From: Aequorivita lipolytica
Lineage (GTDB): Bacteria > Bacteroidota > Bacteroidia > Flavobacteriales > Flavobacteriaceae
Reading direction: 5' to 3'
Length of the DNA: 64,000 bases
NCBI RefSeq assembly: GCF_007997135.1
Contig: NZ_VORU01000011.1
Span: forward strand, 57,101 to 121,100
The first letter of the stretch is position 1, and each line of letters begins with the position of its first letter. A program made the position numbers and the translations under genes. The notes under the pieces were generated by a model. The model saw only the letters and a program-made list of their open reading frames with translations, ran no database searches and had not been told where the DNA came from. Positions 8,971-16,872 of this stretch are shown here, piece by piece.

Positions 8971-9204
8971 TTATTTCTCGTCCGTACACAAATCATACGT
9001 TTTCTTAAAAATTGCCGCGTCACAGCAGTACATCTCACCGTTTACACCCACCATTAGCCAGTCTCCAGGTTTTCCCTTCATTCTTCCCTCCATAGTTTCC
9101 ACCTCAAAAGGCTCGTCAATTTGAACACATTTTATAGAGATAGGCTTTTTTTTTGCTTTTTTGAAATCCAACTTTGGGATTTGGTCTTGAACAAATTTCA
9201 ACAT
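8971..9204 (-). CDS. Small PGDW-motif protein of unknown function
   Basis: 77 residues, soluble. The second half has KPGDWLMVGVNGEMYCCDAA followed by IFKKTY. This PGDW/Y-L-x-x-G-x-x-G-E-x-Y-x-C-x-x-x-x-F-x-x-TY pattern is seen in many small phage- and plasmid-borne proteins of unknown function. The N-terminal helix is lysine-rich. It lies 49 bp upstream of the first TIR gene on the same strand, so it could be the first gene of that transcription unit. No function is assigned. Confidence 0.6.
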   Translation of the reverse strand: MLKFVQDQIPKLDFKKAKKKPISIKCVQIDEPFEVETMEGRMKGKPGDWLMVGVNGEMYCCDAAIFKKTYDLCTDEK

Positions 9205-9238
9205 AACATATAAATTTAAAATTAAATTACGATAAAAA

Positions 9239-9858
9239 ATGGGTTTTCAGGAATTTGATAAAGGGATCTTTGGAATCATCAGTTTGCATTCAGCTTAAAT
9301 TTTACAGTAGATAGTTTATACAGCGCTGCCGCTTTCTCTTTCAAGCCAGCCATTACAGCACCCGTCTACAATTTAAATATTTATAGGGCGCAACTTTCCA
9401 TTTATGAAGAGCTTCAAATTGCAAATAAATATACAGGTGTCCTTTCTTTGGAAGCAAATATGTTTACTGACGGTGCCAAAGATTTACTATTATTGGGTCG
9501 TTTTGCCAGAAAATGGAAGTGGGAACAATACGGTAAAATAGCACCTTTAACAGAAGTTTCCGGAATGCTTGGCAATCGCGATAATTCTAATGGTTATCCA
9601 TATTGGACTATAAAAGAACGTGTTTATGGGGGTATTGGAGTTAACTATATGTATAGAAATTTAAAAACGAGTCAACAATTAGACCTTGACGCGTCCTATT
9701 TTCTAGCTAGTTTTAGTGGAGATTTCCAGCGTTATCGCGCCCAGTTTCAACAACCTCTCTGGGATTATTTTTATGTAACCGGAATTGCGGTATTTTATAC
9801 GCTAAAAAACTTTTACAATAATAATTTCTTACTTGGGCTGAAATATTATTTCAAATAA
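9239..9858 (+). pseudogene. Remnant of an outer-membrane beta-barrel protein, N-terminally truncated and frameshifted
   Basis: From about 9262 to 9858 one frame encodes alternating hydrophobic/aromatic strands ending in LGLKYYFK, typical of the last strands of an outer-membrane barrel. The longest formal ORF (from TTG 9448) starts in mid-strand. Upstream, the same protein continues in frame without a start (SLNFTVDSLYSAAAFSFKP...). Just before that, the reading passes into a second frame (GFQEFDKGIFGI from 9239), indicating a frameshift near 9277-9285. No signal peptide or earlier barrel segment exists between here and the PGDW gene. It is most likely a decayed 3' fragment. Confidence 0.65.
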
Positions 9859-9909
9859 GCTAAATGAGCGCTTTTGATTATGAAATGAAAATTATCTTGA
9901 AATGAATTT

Positions 9910-10770
9910 TTAACCTTTCACATCATAAACGAAAGCACGATACTTAAGTAGTGCAACGAAAACGACTCCACCAAGGGCATTTCCGAAAAGTGCTAAACAA
10001 ATAAATATTAGATACCCACCAATAGTTATTGCCGGAGAACTTATAAGGCCAGCAAATACTTCTACATTGCCTACTATACTGTGATGAAGGCCGACAAAAG
10101 ATAAGACCGCCGTTATCATAAATATTAACACAATTCTACTGAGTGTGCTTTTTGAAGCTGCAATCAGCCAAGAAAGCAGACCCATTAGCCAGCCAGCTAA
10201 AATGGCACTTACAAAAATTATTGTCTTGTCGTAATTTGTTACATGCAGCGCTATTTTTTCAACAGTCTTTAGATCAAAGATTTCCAACTGCGGACCTATC
10301 CAAACTAGTAAGAAAGCTATAAGGTAACCACCTATCAAATTGCCTGATATAACCAGCCCCCATAATCTTAAAAGGCTGCCCAGGCTTCTTTTCTTATTTA
10401 ATACAGGAAGCGTCAACAGTGAAGTTTGTTCGGTAAATAAAATGGATTGACCCAAAATAACCATTATGAATCCGACTGGATATACAAAAGAAATCAACTT
10501 TAGTATCGTATCTTCTTCAACTTTACCGTGTAGAAAATAAAAAAGTGTAGATATCAATAAGTAACTAAAACCTATTTCCAAGCCGGCCGTTAATGAGCTG
10601 AGCAAAATACTTACGGAGTTTTTATCATAGGTCTCCTGCCCTTCTATAATCTGTTGTTTTAGAATTTCACCGTGGGATTTTGCGGTAGTCAACTCTGAGG
10701 TTTCAGAATTTTTCAACTCCTTATCAATATTTTTCTGTTCTTCTGATTTGTTGGTTTCTTCCGCTGACAT
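9910..10770 (-). CDS. Formate/nitrite transporter (FNT) family channel, YfdC-like
   Basis: 286 residues. A long charged, hydrophilic N-terminus (1-55) precedes about six to seven membrane segments. Family landmarks include LGQSILFTEQTSLLTLPVL near 112-130, the GNLIGGYL helix break, the pore His pair in GLHHSIVGN, and ALFGNALGGVVFVALLKY near the C-terminus. Compared with FocA/NirC the FTE...LP block resembles the YfdC subgroup, whose substrate is not well defined. A terminator-like hairpin separates it from the upstream gene, so it is probably its own unit. Confidence 0.88.
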   Translation of the reverse strand: MSAEETNKSEEQKNIDKELKNSETSELTTAKSHGEILKQQIIEGQETYDKNSVSILLSSLTAGLEIGFSYLLISTLFYFLHGKVEEDTILKLISFVYPVGFIMVILGQSILFTEQTSLLTLPVLNKKRSLGSLLRLWGLVISGNLIGGYLIAFLLVWIGPQLEIFDLKTVEKIALHVTNYDKTIIFVSAILAGWLMGLLSWLIAASKSTLSRIVLIFMITAVLSFVGLHHSIVGNVEVFAGLISSPAITIGGYLIFICLALFGNALGGVVFVALLKYRAFVYDVKG

Positions 10771-10796
10771 ATTCTGAAATATAATGTTGTGACACC

Positions 10797-10851
10797 AAAA
10801 AGGTTTCGTTCTCCTAAGATATAATTATTTATAATATCTGAAACGAAACCT
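10797..10851 (-). terminator. Long hairpin terminator between two minus-strand genes
   Basis: Outer stem AGGTTTCGTT (10801-10810) pairs with AACGAAACCT (10842-10851). A second inner stem AGATAT (10817-10822) pairs with ATATCT (10834-10839). Read on the minus strand it ends in five T, so it terminates the dehydrogenase-like gene upstream. Confidence 0.8.
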
Positions 10852-10872
10852 CTATTTTATAAAACTGCACTT

Positions 10873-11505
10873 TTATTTATTCATCATTTCTTCCAAATGT
10901 TGCCTATTTGTTGATTTGCCATAAATTTTTTGATCGGGATCCATTATATGCGTGTCTTCAAGTCCACCAATATAAACTGCCTCAAAACCAATATCCTCAA
11001 TGAGCTGCTGGGTAACCATTTTGCTCTCTTCATCCTGCGCCGCAAATGGAATAGCCAGTTTATCCGTATCGCGAAATGCTCTATCTTTTAAATGTTCTGC
11101 TTGTATAGTATTGAAGGCTTTAGCCGTTTTGGCGGTTCCAAATTTCATGGCGGTATATTCCGACGCATTTCGGTTACTGTCGCGAACCTCTTGTGCCATT
11201 TCACCATCTCTCTCTGGATAGGGATTGGTTGCGTCAATAATAATCTTATTTCCATACTCACCAGCGTAAAGTTCGGCCAGTTTATCAATCGCTTTAAATG
11301 GTACGGCGAGTAAATAAACATCAACATTAGCTTCCCAAGCCTCATCAAGGGTTACAGCTTTAGACTTCCCTCCTGCTTCTTGCACCAATTGCTTTAATTG
11401 TTTTGGGTGTCTTGAGGTAAACAAAACCTCATGGCCTGCTTTGGCCCAGTGTTTACCTAAATTCCCTCCTATATTTCCACTTCCTATTACTCCTATTTTC
11501 ATCAT
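10873..11505 (-). CDS. F420-dependent NADP reductase-like NAD(P)-binding protein
   Basis: 210 residues with an N-terminal Rossmann fold: KIGVIGSGNIGGNLGKHW (3-20), SRHP at 31-34 consistent with NADP preference, LLAVPF at 65-70, and IIDATNPYP at 88-96. This is the NADPH:F420 oxidoreductase-like superfamily (COG2085), common in organisms without F420, where it serves as an uncharacterised NADP oxidoreductase. The ATG at 11502 is equally possible as start. It lies close downstream of a small charged protein and a nitroreductase, suggesting a redox or stress operon. Confidence 0.82.
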   Translation of the reverse strand: MMKIGVIGSGNIGGNLGKHWAKAGHEVLFTSRHPKQLKQLVQEAGGKSKAVTLDEAWEANVDVYLLAVPFKAIDKLAELYAGEYGNKIIIDATNPYPERDGEMAQEVRDSNRNASEYTAMKFGTAKTAKAFNTIQAEHLKDRAFRDTDKLAIPFAAQDEESKMVTQQLIEDIGFEAVYIGGLEDTHIMDPDQKIYGKSTNRQHLEEMMNK

Positions 11506-11528
11506 AATTTTTATTTTCTATATTAATT

Positions 11529-11729
11529 CTATTCTTCTTCTGAATTGATTTTTTTGAAGGTTTCAGAAATTTTTTGCTTATCTGCTTTCGATTTCATTTC
11601 GGTGTCTTTTTCCATTTTAAGCTCACCATCACCTTTTATTTTTAACTTATCTTTTTTTTCGCTTTTGCCGAAATTGGACGACTTTCTATATTCGTCCTGA
11701 AAATCCGCGTGTTTCTTTTTGTTTTCCAT
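11529..11729 (-). CDS. Small highly charged hydrophilic protein (66 aa)
   Basis: 66 residues, about a third of them lysine and more than a quarter acidic, with no hydrophobic core, so probably disordered or stress-associated. ATG start, and a gap of 13 bp from the nitroreductase stop and 23 bp to the next gene, both on the same strand, support a real co-transcribed gene. Family unrecognised. Confidence 0.55.
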   Translation of the reverse strand: MENKKKHADFQDEYRKSSNFGKSEKKDKLKIKGDGELKMEKDTEMKSKADKQKISETFKKINSEEE

Positions 11730-11742
11730 TGTCTAGTTTTTT

Positions 11743-12348
11743 TTAGTTTTTAAAATTTCCGTTGAAAGCAAAGTCTTCCTGTATTTTCCGTTGACGCATT
11801 TCCTTGAGTTCCTGCTTTTTTAAATCGTCTGGCAAATCATCTGGATTACCACCATAATATCCAAAGGCCACAGCAGTTGTAACATGGTAATCATCTGGGA
11901 AGTGAAACTCCTTTTGGGCATTTTTAAACTGCACACCAGCCATTTGATGCACGGCAATATCCATACTGTTTGCCTGGTGAACTACATTTCCCATAAATAA
12001 TCCCAAATCGTGCAGGGCGTGAAAATTTTCCTTTTTACTTTTTTCCATCGTTTTCTTGAAAGCATTGATCCATAAAAGCTGCGCATTGCCCGCCCAACTT
12101 TGGTTAAATTCATCCAAGCAGTTAAAGATACGGTCATAAGTGGCGGTACCTTTGATGCCCCAAATAACTCGCCAAGGTTGGATGTTTGAAGCACTGGGTG
12201 CCCAACGGCCAGCTTCCAATAATTTTTTCACATGTTCTTCTGTGATTGGTGTATTAGCAAAAACCCGTGGGCTCCATCTATTTTTTAAACTTTCTAAAAT
12301 GGGATGATCCAAAGGTGTGGTCTTATTGACGGTTTCAGTATTTTTCAT
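11743..12348 (-). CDS. Nitroreductase family protein
   Basis: 201 residues. FMN-binding features are RWSPRVF at 23-29, AGRWAPSASNIQPWR near 46-60 (the usual S/N-x-Q-P-W loop), and AVAFGYYGGNP near the C-terminus. Members reduce nitroaromatics, quinones or flavins with NAD(P)H. The family's usual length is 180-220. It is probably the first gene of a three-gene minus-strand unit with the charged 66-aa protein and the NADP-binding protein. Confidence 0.88.
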   Translation of the reverse strand: MKNTETVNKTTPLDHPILESLKNRWSPRVFANTPITEEHVKKLLEAGRWAPSASNIQPWRVIWGIKGTATYDRIFNCLDEFNQSWAGNAQLLWINAFKKTMEKSKKENFHALHDLGLFMGNVVHQANSMDIAVHQMAGVQFKNAQKEFHFPDDYHVTTAVAFGYYGGNPDDLPDDLKKQELKEMRQRKIQEDFAFNGNFKN

Positions 12349-12462
12349 GTTTTTTCTTTTAAATATACCGAGTTTGGAGCGCTATGAAAAGCTTTTAAAA
12401 AAGTTTTAACGCTCCTTTAGAGTATTAACATTTTAATACCTTATTTAAACAAGGATTGCACT

Positions 12463-12470
12463 TATTTTTG
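12463..12470 (+). promoter_or_regulatory. -7 element TATTTTTG upstream of terC
   Basis: An exact match to TAnnTTTG ends 17 bp before the terC ATG (12488), leaving a leader of about 12 nt. There is no clear TTG at the expected upstream position. Confidence 0.55.
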
Positions 12471-12487
12471 CTCAAAAATTTAAATTA

Positions 12488-13447
12488 ATGTTGGTCTGGA
12501 TTATTTTTATAGCATTTATCATTTTATTTTTAGCTTTGGATTTAGGGGTTTTCAACCGCACTCCGCACGTAATCAAAACAAAAGAAGCTGCAATTTGGAC
12601 TACCGTTTGGGTAACCGTGGCCTTAGGATTCTCAGGTGTAATTTACTGGCTGTTCAGCAATGGACTTGTAGAAAACCCATCCAACCTGGCTCCAGACGTG
12701 GCAGTTCTAAAATACATAACCGGTTATTTAATAGAACTTTCTCTAAGCATTGACAATGTTTTTGTAATTGCCGTAATTTTTTCTTCTTTCGCCATTCCCC
12801 GGAAATATCAACACGAGGTTTTGTTCTACGGAATTTTGGGAGCTATTGTTTTTAGAGCTTTAATGATCTTTTTTGGTGTGGCCCTTATCAATAAGTTTGA
12901 TTGGATAATTTACGTGTTCGGAGCCTTCTTATTGATTACTGCTTACAGAATGTTAGTCCATAAAGAATCTGAATTTGACCCGAAGAAATCTAAAATGTTT
13001 CGTTTTCTTAAGAAACTCTTTCCCGTAAGCTACAAAATGGACGGGGATAAGTTTTTCATTAAGCGCATGGGCATTCGTGCTGCTACCCCACTATTTGTTG
13101 CCCTGATTATAATTGAATTAACTGATATACTTTTTGCTCTGGATAGTATTCCTGCCATACTTGCTATTACAATAGATCCTTTTATTGTTTTTAGCTCTAA
13201 TATTCTGGCTATTTTGGGGCTTCGTTCTATGTATTTCTTAATATCCAGAATGCTTACCAAATTTAGATATATTAACTACAGCCTAGTTGTAATACTTGCT
13301 TTTGTGGGTCTTAAAATGATTTTTACCCACAATGTGGAAATCCCCGAATGGTTATCGCTTGGTGTGATCGGCGTATCACTCGCTTCTGGAATTATTGCTT
13401 CCATCCTAATTCCAGACCCCAATCCATCAGCTATTGAAGAGAATTAA
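12488..13447 (+). CDS. TerC/Alx family membrane protein
   Basis: 319 residues with about nine membrane helices. The paired acidic motifs of the family are both visible: ELSLSIDNVFVIAVI (near 83-97) and ELTDILFALDSIPAILAIT (near 211-229), which line the ion path. Members are implicated in manganese export, tellurite resistance and pH response (Alx, YoaE-like). A short C-terminal hydrophilic tail is present. No Mn-sensing riboswitch is apparent in the ~140 bp upstream. It is transcribed alone. Confidence 0.92.
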   Translation: MLVWIIFIAFIILFLALDLGVFNRTPHVIKTKEAAIWTTVWVTVALGFSGVIYWLFSNGLVENPSNLAPDVAVLKYITGYLIELSLSIDNVFVIAVIFSSFAIPRKYQHEVLFYGILGAIVFRALMIFFGVALINKFDWIIYVFGAFLLITAYRMLVHKESEFDPKKSKMFRFLKKLFPVSYKMDGDKFFIKRMGIRAATPLFVALIIIELTDILFALDSIPAILAITIDPFIVFSSNILAILGLRSMYFLISRMLTKFRYINYSLVVILAFVGLKMIFTHNVEIPEWLSLGVIGVSLASGIIASILIPDPNPSAIEEN

Positions 13448-13470
13448 TTTCATAATATCCTACTAAAAAT

Positions 13471-13501
13471 TTGGAATGGTTTTTTTGCTATCGTATCTTT
13501 A
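13471..13501 (+). promoter_or_regulatory. Promoter for hpf (TTG-N20-TATCTTTA)
   Basis: TTG at 13471-13473 and TATCTTTA at 13494-13501 fit the flavobacterial consensus except for the last base. The gene starts 27 bp downstream. Confidence 0.55.
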
Positions 13502-13527
13502 AAATTGATAACTAAAATCTACAAATT

Positions 13528-13830
13528 ATGAATATAAATTTTGAATATCACGAGGTTGCAGCAAGTCCAAGGTTGGAAGGATTGGTAACCGAAAAATTAA
13601 ACAAACTTGAATCGAAATACGATTCCATTGTTAGCGCCGACGTCTATTTTAAAAAAGAAAATACAACCAATCCAGAAATTGGTAAAATTTGCAGTGTACG
13701 TTTAGGTATGCCAGGACCTACCATTTTTGCTGAAACATCAACTGGATCTTTTGAAGCTTCTATAGCTAAAGTAATTACGGAGCTTCGGTCACAACTTCAA
13801 AAACGCAAGGAAAAATTAAAAGCACACTAA
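13528..13830 (+). CDS. hpf: Ribosome hibernation-promoting factor, short form
   Basis: 100 residues covering only the RaiA/YfiA N-terminal domain: MNINFEYHEVAASPRLEGLVTEKLNKLE at the start, a beta-alpha-beta-beta-beta-alpha pattern, and a basic C-terminal helix (QLQKRKEKLKAH). It blocks the A and P sites of idle ribosomes in stationary phase. The long-form C-terminal dimerisation domain is absent. It is followed after 2 bp by the ArsC-fold gene, so they are likely co-expressed. Confidence 0.9.
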   Translation: MNINFEYHEVAASPRLEGLVTEKLNKLESKYDSIVSADVYFKKENTTNPEIGKICSVRLGMPGPTIFAETSTGSFEASIAKVITELRSQLQKRKEKLKAH

Positions 13831-13832
13831 TC

Positions 13833-14306
13833 ATGAAAGAAATGGGAGTTATAGCACGAGACGAGAAACAATTAACACTTATATATAGTAGTAATACGCG
13901 CGTGGGAACCCACACGCTAAGTTATTTAACAGGCATTGATGAGAGATATTTAGCCATAGATTTGGCAAAAACAAAAGTTTCGGATACCCAATGGGCAGAA
14001 ATTGCCGATTCACTGGGAGTGAAAATCGGAGATTTAGTTGATAAAAGGACTCTCGACATAGATGTTCAAAGTACCGCGGAATTTGATTCAAATGATTGGC
14101 TAAAGATAATTCAGAAAAATGATTCTGTAATATCGAGACCGATTGCAATAAAGGGCAAAAGGACAAAGCAAATTGGCAATCCGACAGAAATTATGGAATT
14201 TTTTGAAGTAGATTCCGCAGGGCTTGAGCAGAGCCCATCAAACGATACCCAACCTGATATTGAAAGAACAACAGAAAAGGAAAACTTTATTGAAAAAGAT
14301 AACTGA
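13833..14306 (+). CDS. ArsC/Spx-fold protein lacking the redox cysteines
   Basis: 157 residues. Residues about 12-125 follow the ArsC/Spx thioredoxin-like pattern: an initial beta strand LTLIYSSNTRVG, LGVKIGDLVDKRT, a helix, and the conserved RPIAIKGKRTKQIGNP block near 111-126. The active-site Cys of arsenate reductases (CxxxxxxR loop) is replaced by Ser19-Ser20, and the chain has no cysteine at all. An arsenate reductase function is therefore unlikely; a regulatory or binding role is possible. The C-terminal 30 residues are acidic and probably disordered. Linked to hpf by 2 bp. Confidence 0.7.
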   Translation: MKEMGVIARDEKQLTLIYSSNTRVGTHTLSYLTGIDERYLAIDLAKTKVSDTQWAEIADSLGVKIGDLVDKRTLDIDVQSTAEFDSNDWLKIIQKNDSVISRPIAIKGKRTKQIGNPTEIMEFFEVDSAGLEQSPSNDTQPDIERTTEKENFIEKDN

Positions 14307-14672
14307 TTATTCTTTTGATACTCTTTCTAAAGGTTGAATATTAGGCTTAACCTGTTTGTACACTTCCAGCTGTGGCCTAGTTAAAATATTATTCATCTCT
14401 TTTGTTTCTTCGTTTTGAAGTTGATAAAGAACGGTGAGTTTTTCTCTTCCCTTTAATTCAGATTCAACTTTATAACGACGTATCAAAAATTCTTCAACTT
14501 TCTGTTGAAATAAAAGCTGTTGTTCACCTGTTAAAGACAATTCTAGATTGTAGTTATCTGTAATTTTTACCGCTTCTTCTTTTGCAGTAGCATTTGATTT
14601 CTGAAGATATGGATCCTGTGAGAATGCTGAAAAGCTTATAAATAATAATACGATTGCAACTAATTTTTTCAT
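14307..14672 (-). CDS. Small secreted protein of unknown function (121 aa)
   Basis: The ATG at 14672 gives MKKLVAIVLLFISFSAFSQ, a clear signal peptide cleaved about residue 19. The longer frame to 14726 would bury it behind an 18-residue hydrophilic extension. The mature part is helical and charged, with LSLTGEQQLLFQQKVEEF (spy/CpxP-like spacing of Leu and Gln), suggesting a periplasmic helical protein, but the family is not certain. Its stop abuts the stop of the convergent ArsC-fold gene with no spacer. Confidence 0.65.
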   Translation of the reverse strand: MKKLVAIVLLFISFSAFSQDPYLQKSNATAKEEAVKITDNYNLELSLTGEQQLLFQQKVEEFLIRRYKVESELKGREKLTVLYQLQNEETKEMNNILTRPQLEVYKQVKPNIQPLERVSKE

Positions 14673-14809
14673 GATTTTTTCAATTTGAGTTTCATTGAAA
14701 ATAATTAATTTCTTGTTTAATGGCAAGTACTTTAACTCACTTTAACGGCTCAAACATTATCAGTTAACAAAATGAAATGAGGTTTTTTAAAATGTATGCC
14801 GATTAAAAT

Positions 14810-15061
14810 CTAAATTGAAATTTTCTGCTGAATCAACAAGATCGCGTCATTCACGTTTCGAAGCTGTTCCATATCCTCATTCTTAAATTCAATATTGAAT
14901 ACATCTTCAATATCCAAAATAATATCAACCAGATGCGCAGAATTTATATTCAGCTCTCTTGTTAAGTCGCTTGAACGGTTAATTTCCTTTGCAGATATAT
15001 CTTCAGGCAAATAAGTTTTTATGATAGGTTCAAGCTTTCTGTATATTTCTTCCGAAGTCAT
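14810..15061 (-). CDS. Acyl carrier protein of the type III PKS operon
   Basis: 83 residues with an ACP four-helix pattern. The phosphopantetheine site reads LNINSAHLVDIIL with Ser41; the usual Asp-Ser-Leu is Asn-Ser-Ala here, a deviation from housekeeping AcpP. It is the last gene of the operon, 3 bp after the ketosynthase stop, which indicates a dedicated carrier for this pathway. It would tether growing acyl chains made by the neighbouring ketosynthase, dehydratase and enoyl reductase. Confidence 0.85.
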   Translation of the reverse strand: MTSEEIYRKLEPIIKTYLPEDISAKEINRSSDLTRELNINSAHLVDIILDIEDVFNIEFKNEDMEQLRNVNDAILLIQQKISI

Positions 15062-15064
15062 TTT

Positions 15065-16336
15065 TTAATTTTTTTTAAAGATAGCACAAGCATTTACATC
15101 ACCAAAACCAAAACTTGCTTTCGCAATGATTTGCAACGATTTTTTCTGAAATTTGGTCGGAATTTTTTCCGAAGCAATCAAATAAGATATTTCGGGATGC
15201 AAGTTTTCACAATTCACGTTGGGAAAGATGAAGCCCTCGTGCAGCTGGAGAATGGCTGACACAATCTCTATACTTCCGCACGCGGCCAAACAATGGCCCA
15301 CCATTCCCTTAAGCGAATTTATATAGGGAAATTCATCTCCATTTCTATTTAACGCAATACTCCAGTTTTCAATTTCATCCGGATCTTTAATGGTAGCTGT
15401 TAAATGGCCGTTTATATAGTCAATTTCTTCTCCTGTAACATCAGAATTTTTGAGCGCATCTGTAATACATTTCTGAATGGCTTTACTATTGGGCGCGCTC
15501 ATACTCCCACCACCTCTTTGACCACCATTGTTAACTGCTCCGCCAAGTATTTCGGCATAAATAGTGGCTCCTCTTTCCTGCGCACTTTCCAAAGATTCAA
15601 GCAAGTAGGCTCCTGCCCCACTTCCGGGAACAAAGCCGCTAGCTTCGGCACTCATTGGGCCGGCAACTTCACCTGGCGAATCGTTGTATTTATAGGTTGT
15701 TACCTTCATTGCATCAAAACCACCCCAAATATATGGGCCAGAATCACTCGTACTACCGCAAAGCATATATTTCGCTTTCCCGTTTACAATGTGTTCGTAA
15801 CCCATTAAAAGCGCTTCTGTGCCAGTTGCACAGGCAGAGGAATTTGCAGTCACCATATTTCCCGCACCAATTAATCCACCCAAATAGGCGCTCACCCCGC
15901 TCGTCATAGTTTGTGCCACAGAAGTACTGCCCAAACGGCGCACATTTTTATCGTCTATTCTGTAAATAGCTTCGCGAAATTTTTCAATGCCACTGGTTCC
16001 GGTTCCGAAGATTATTCCTAAATCCCACAATGGTTCGTCTTCGGGTTTTGCAACTTCAATTTTTGCATCTTTTAACGCATCCATTCCGGCGATTACACCG
16101 TATAAAATACCACTGCTATTGAAATTACGAAGTTGGAGATCAGAAAGATATTCACGTTTTTTTTCTTCGGAAATAATTGGCATTGCGCCCAATTGGCAGG
16201 AAAAATTTAAATCGCGTAATTCTGGAAAAAACTTAATACCTGAAATCCCTTTTTTAATGGCTTCCGAGAAAGCAGGAATTCCAACTCCATTCGGTGCAAC
16301 TACTCCCAGACCAGTTATTACAACGCGTTTCTTCAT
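15065..16336 (-). CDS. Beta-ketoacyl-ACP synthase II-like ketosynthase
   Basis: 423 residues of the thiolase fold. Catalytic Cys169 sits in SSACATG. Both histidines are present (His311 in NGHLTAT, His348 in GMVGHC) and the C-terminal loop reads FGFGDVNA rather than FGFGGTNA. The triad is therefore complete and the enzyme should be a condensing enzyme, not a chain-length-factor-like decoy. It differs from housekeeping FabF in several signature positions, as do ketosynthases of flexirubin and aryl-polyene clusters. Located between the FabZ-like and ACP genes of the operon; it probably elongates the starter acyl chain. Confidence 0.88.
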   Translation of the reverse strand: MKKRVVITGLGVVAPNGVGIPAFSEAIKKGISGIKFFPELRDLNFSCQLGAMPIISEEKKREYLSDLQLRNFNSSGILYGVIAGMDALKDAKIEVAKPEDEPLWDLGIIFGTGTSGIEKFREAIYRIDDKNVRRLGSTSVAQTMTSGVSAYLGGLIGAGNMVTANSSACATGTEALLMGYEHIVNGKAKYMLCGSTSDSGPYIWGGFDAMKVTTYKYNDSPGEVAGPMSAEASGFVPGSGAGAYLLESLESAQERGATIYAEILGGAVNNGGQRGGGSMSAPNSKAIQKCITDALKNSDVTGEEIDYINGHLTATIKDPDEIENWSIALNRNGDEFPYINSLKGMVGHCLAACGSIEIVSAILQLHEGFIFPNVNCENLHPEISYLIASEKIPTKFQKKSLQIIAKASFGFGDVNACAIFKKN

Positions 16337-16418
16337 TTTAAAGTTATAGAGTTTATGGGTTAAAAAGTATAGTGAGTTATATTTATAATCGGTGGTGAAT
16401 TTTTTATTTCTTGGTATT

Positions 16419-16862
16419 TTATTGCTGATTGTTATTAATTATCATTCCGCTGATGGTTCCTTTCGCAACTATTTCATCTTTAGCGTTAAGCATTTTTACT
16501 TTACACTTCAATTTATTAAACCTAAAATATATTTTTTCTGAAATGACCTTTACCTTTTCCTCGGGAAATACAGGAATGTAAAAATCAATTTCAGTATTAC
16601 TCAGTGCGAAATTTACTCTTTCTATTTGTTCTTCGTTTATAAGAAATATTCCAAAGCATACCAAGCCAATCTGTGCCATACATTCTGTTAGAATTACACC
16701 GGGTGTAACAGGATTATTTTTAAAATGACCTGCATAAAAATAGGCATCACCTTTGAAAGTATATTCTCCATTTATGCCTTCTGCCGAAATAGAAATTATC
16801 TCATCCACAAATAAAAAAGGTTCAGAATATGGAAGTTGATTTAGTATTTCTTGGCTATTCAT
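16419..16862 (-). CDS. FabZ-like 3-hydroxyacyl-ACP dehydratase (hotdog fold)
   Basis: 147 residues. The hotdog domain has the FabZ catalytic pair: His46 in AGHFKNNPVTPGV and Glu60 in LTECMAQIG. It would dehydrate 3-hydroxyacyl-ACP to the trans-2-enoyl form. The spacing to the enoyl reductase gene upstream is 10 bp and to the ketosynthase downstream 82 bp, all same strand. No pathway-specific ketoreductase is seen, so that step would borrow the housekeeping FabG. Confidence 0.87.
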   Translation of the reverse strand: MNSQEILNQLPYSEPFLFVDEIISISAEGINGEYTFKGDAYFYAGHFKNNPVTPGVILTECMAQIGLVCFGIFLINEEQIERVNFALSNTEIDFYIPVFPEEKVKVISEKIYFRFNKLKCKVKMLNAKDEIVAKGTISGMIINNNQQ

Positions 16863-16872
16863 ATTTTTAATT

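Noticed and set aside
9448..9858. Intact 136-aa gene
   Set aside because: The reading frame continues upstream without a start and shows a frameshift, so it is a remnant of a larger barrel protein.
13833..14306. Arsenate reductase
   Set aside because: The protein has the fold but lacks the catalytic cysteine, and no ars genes are near.
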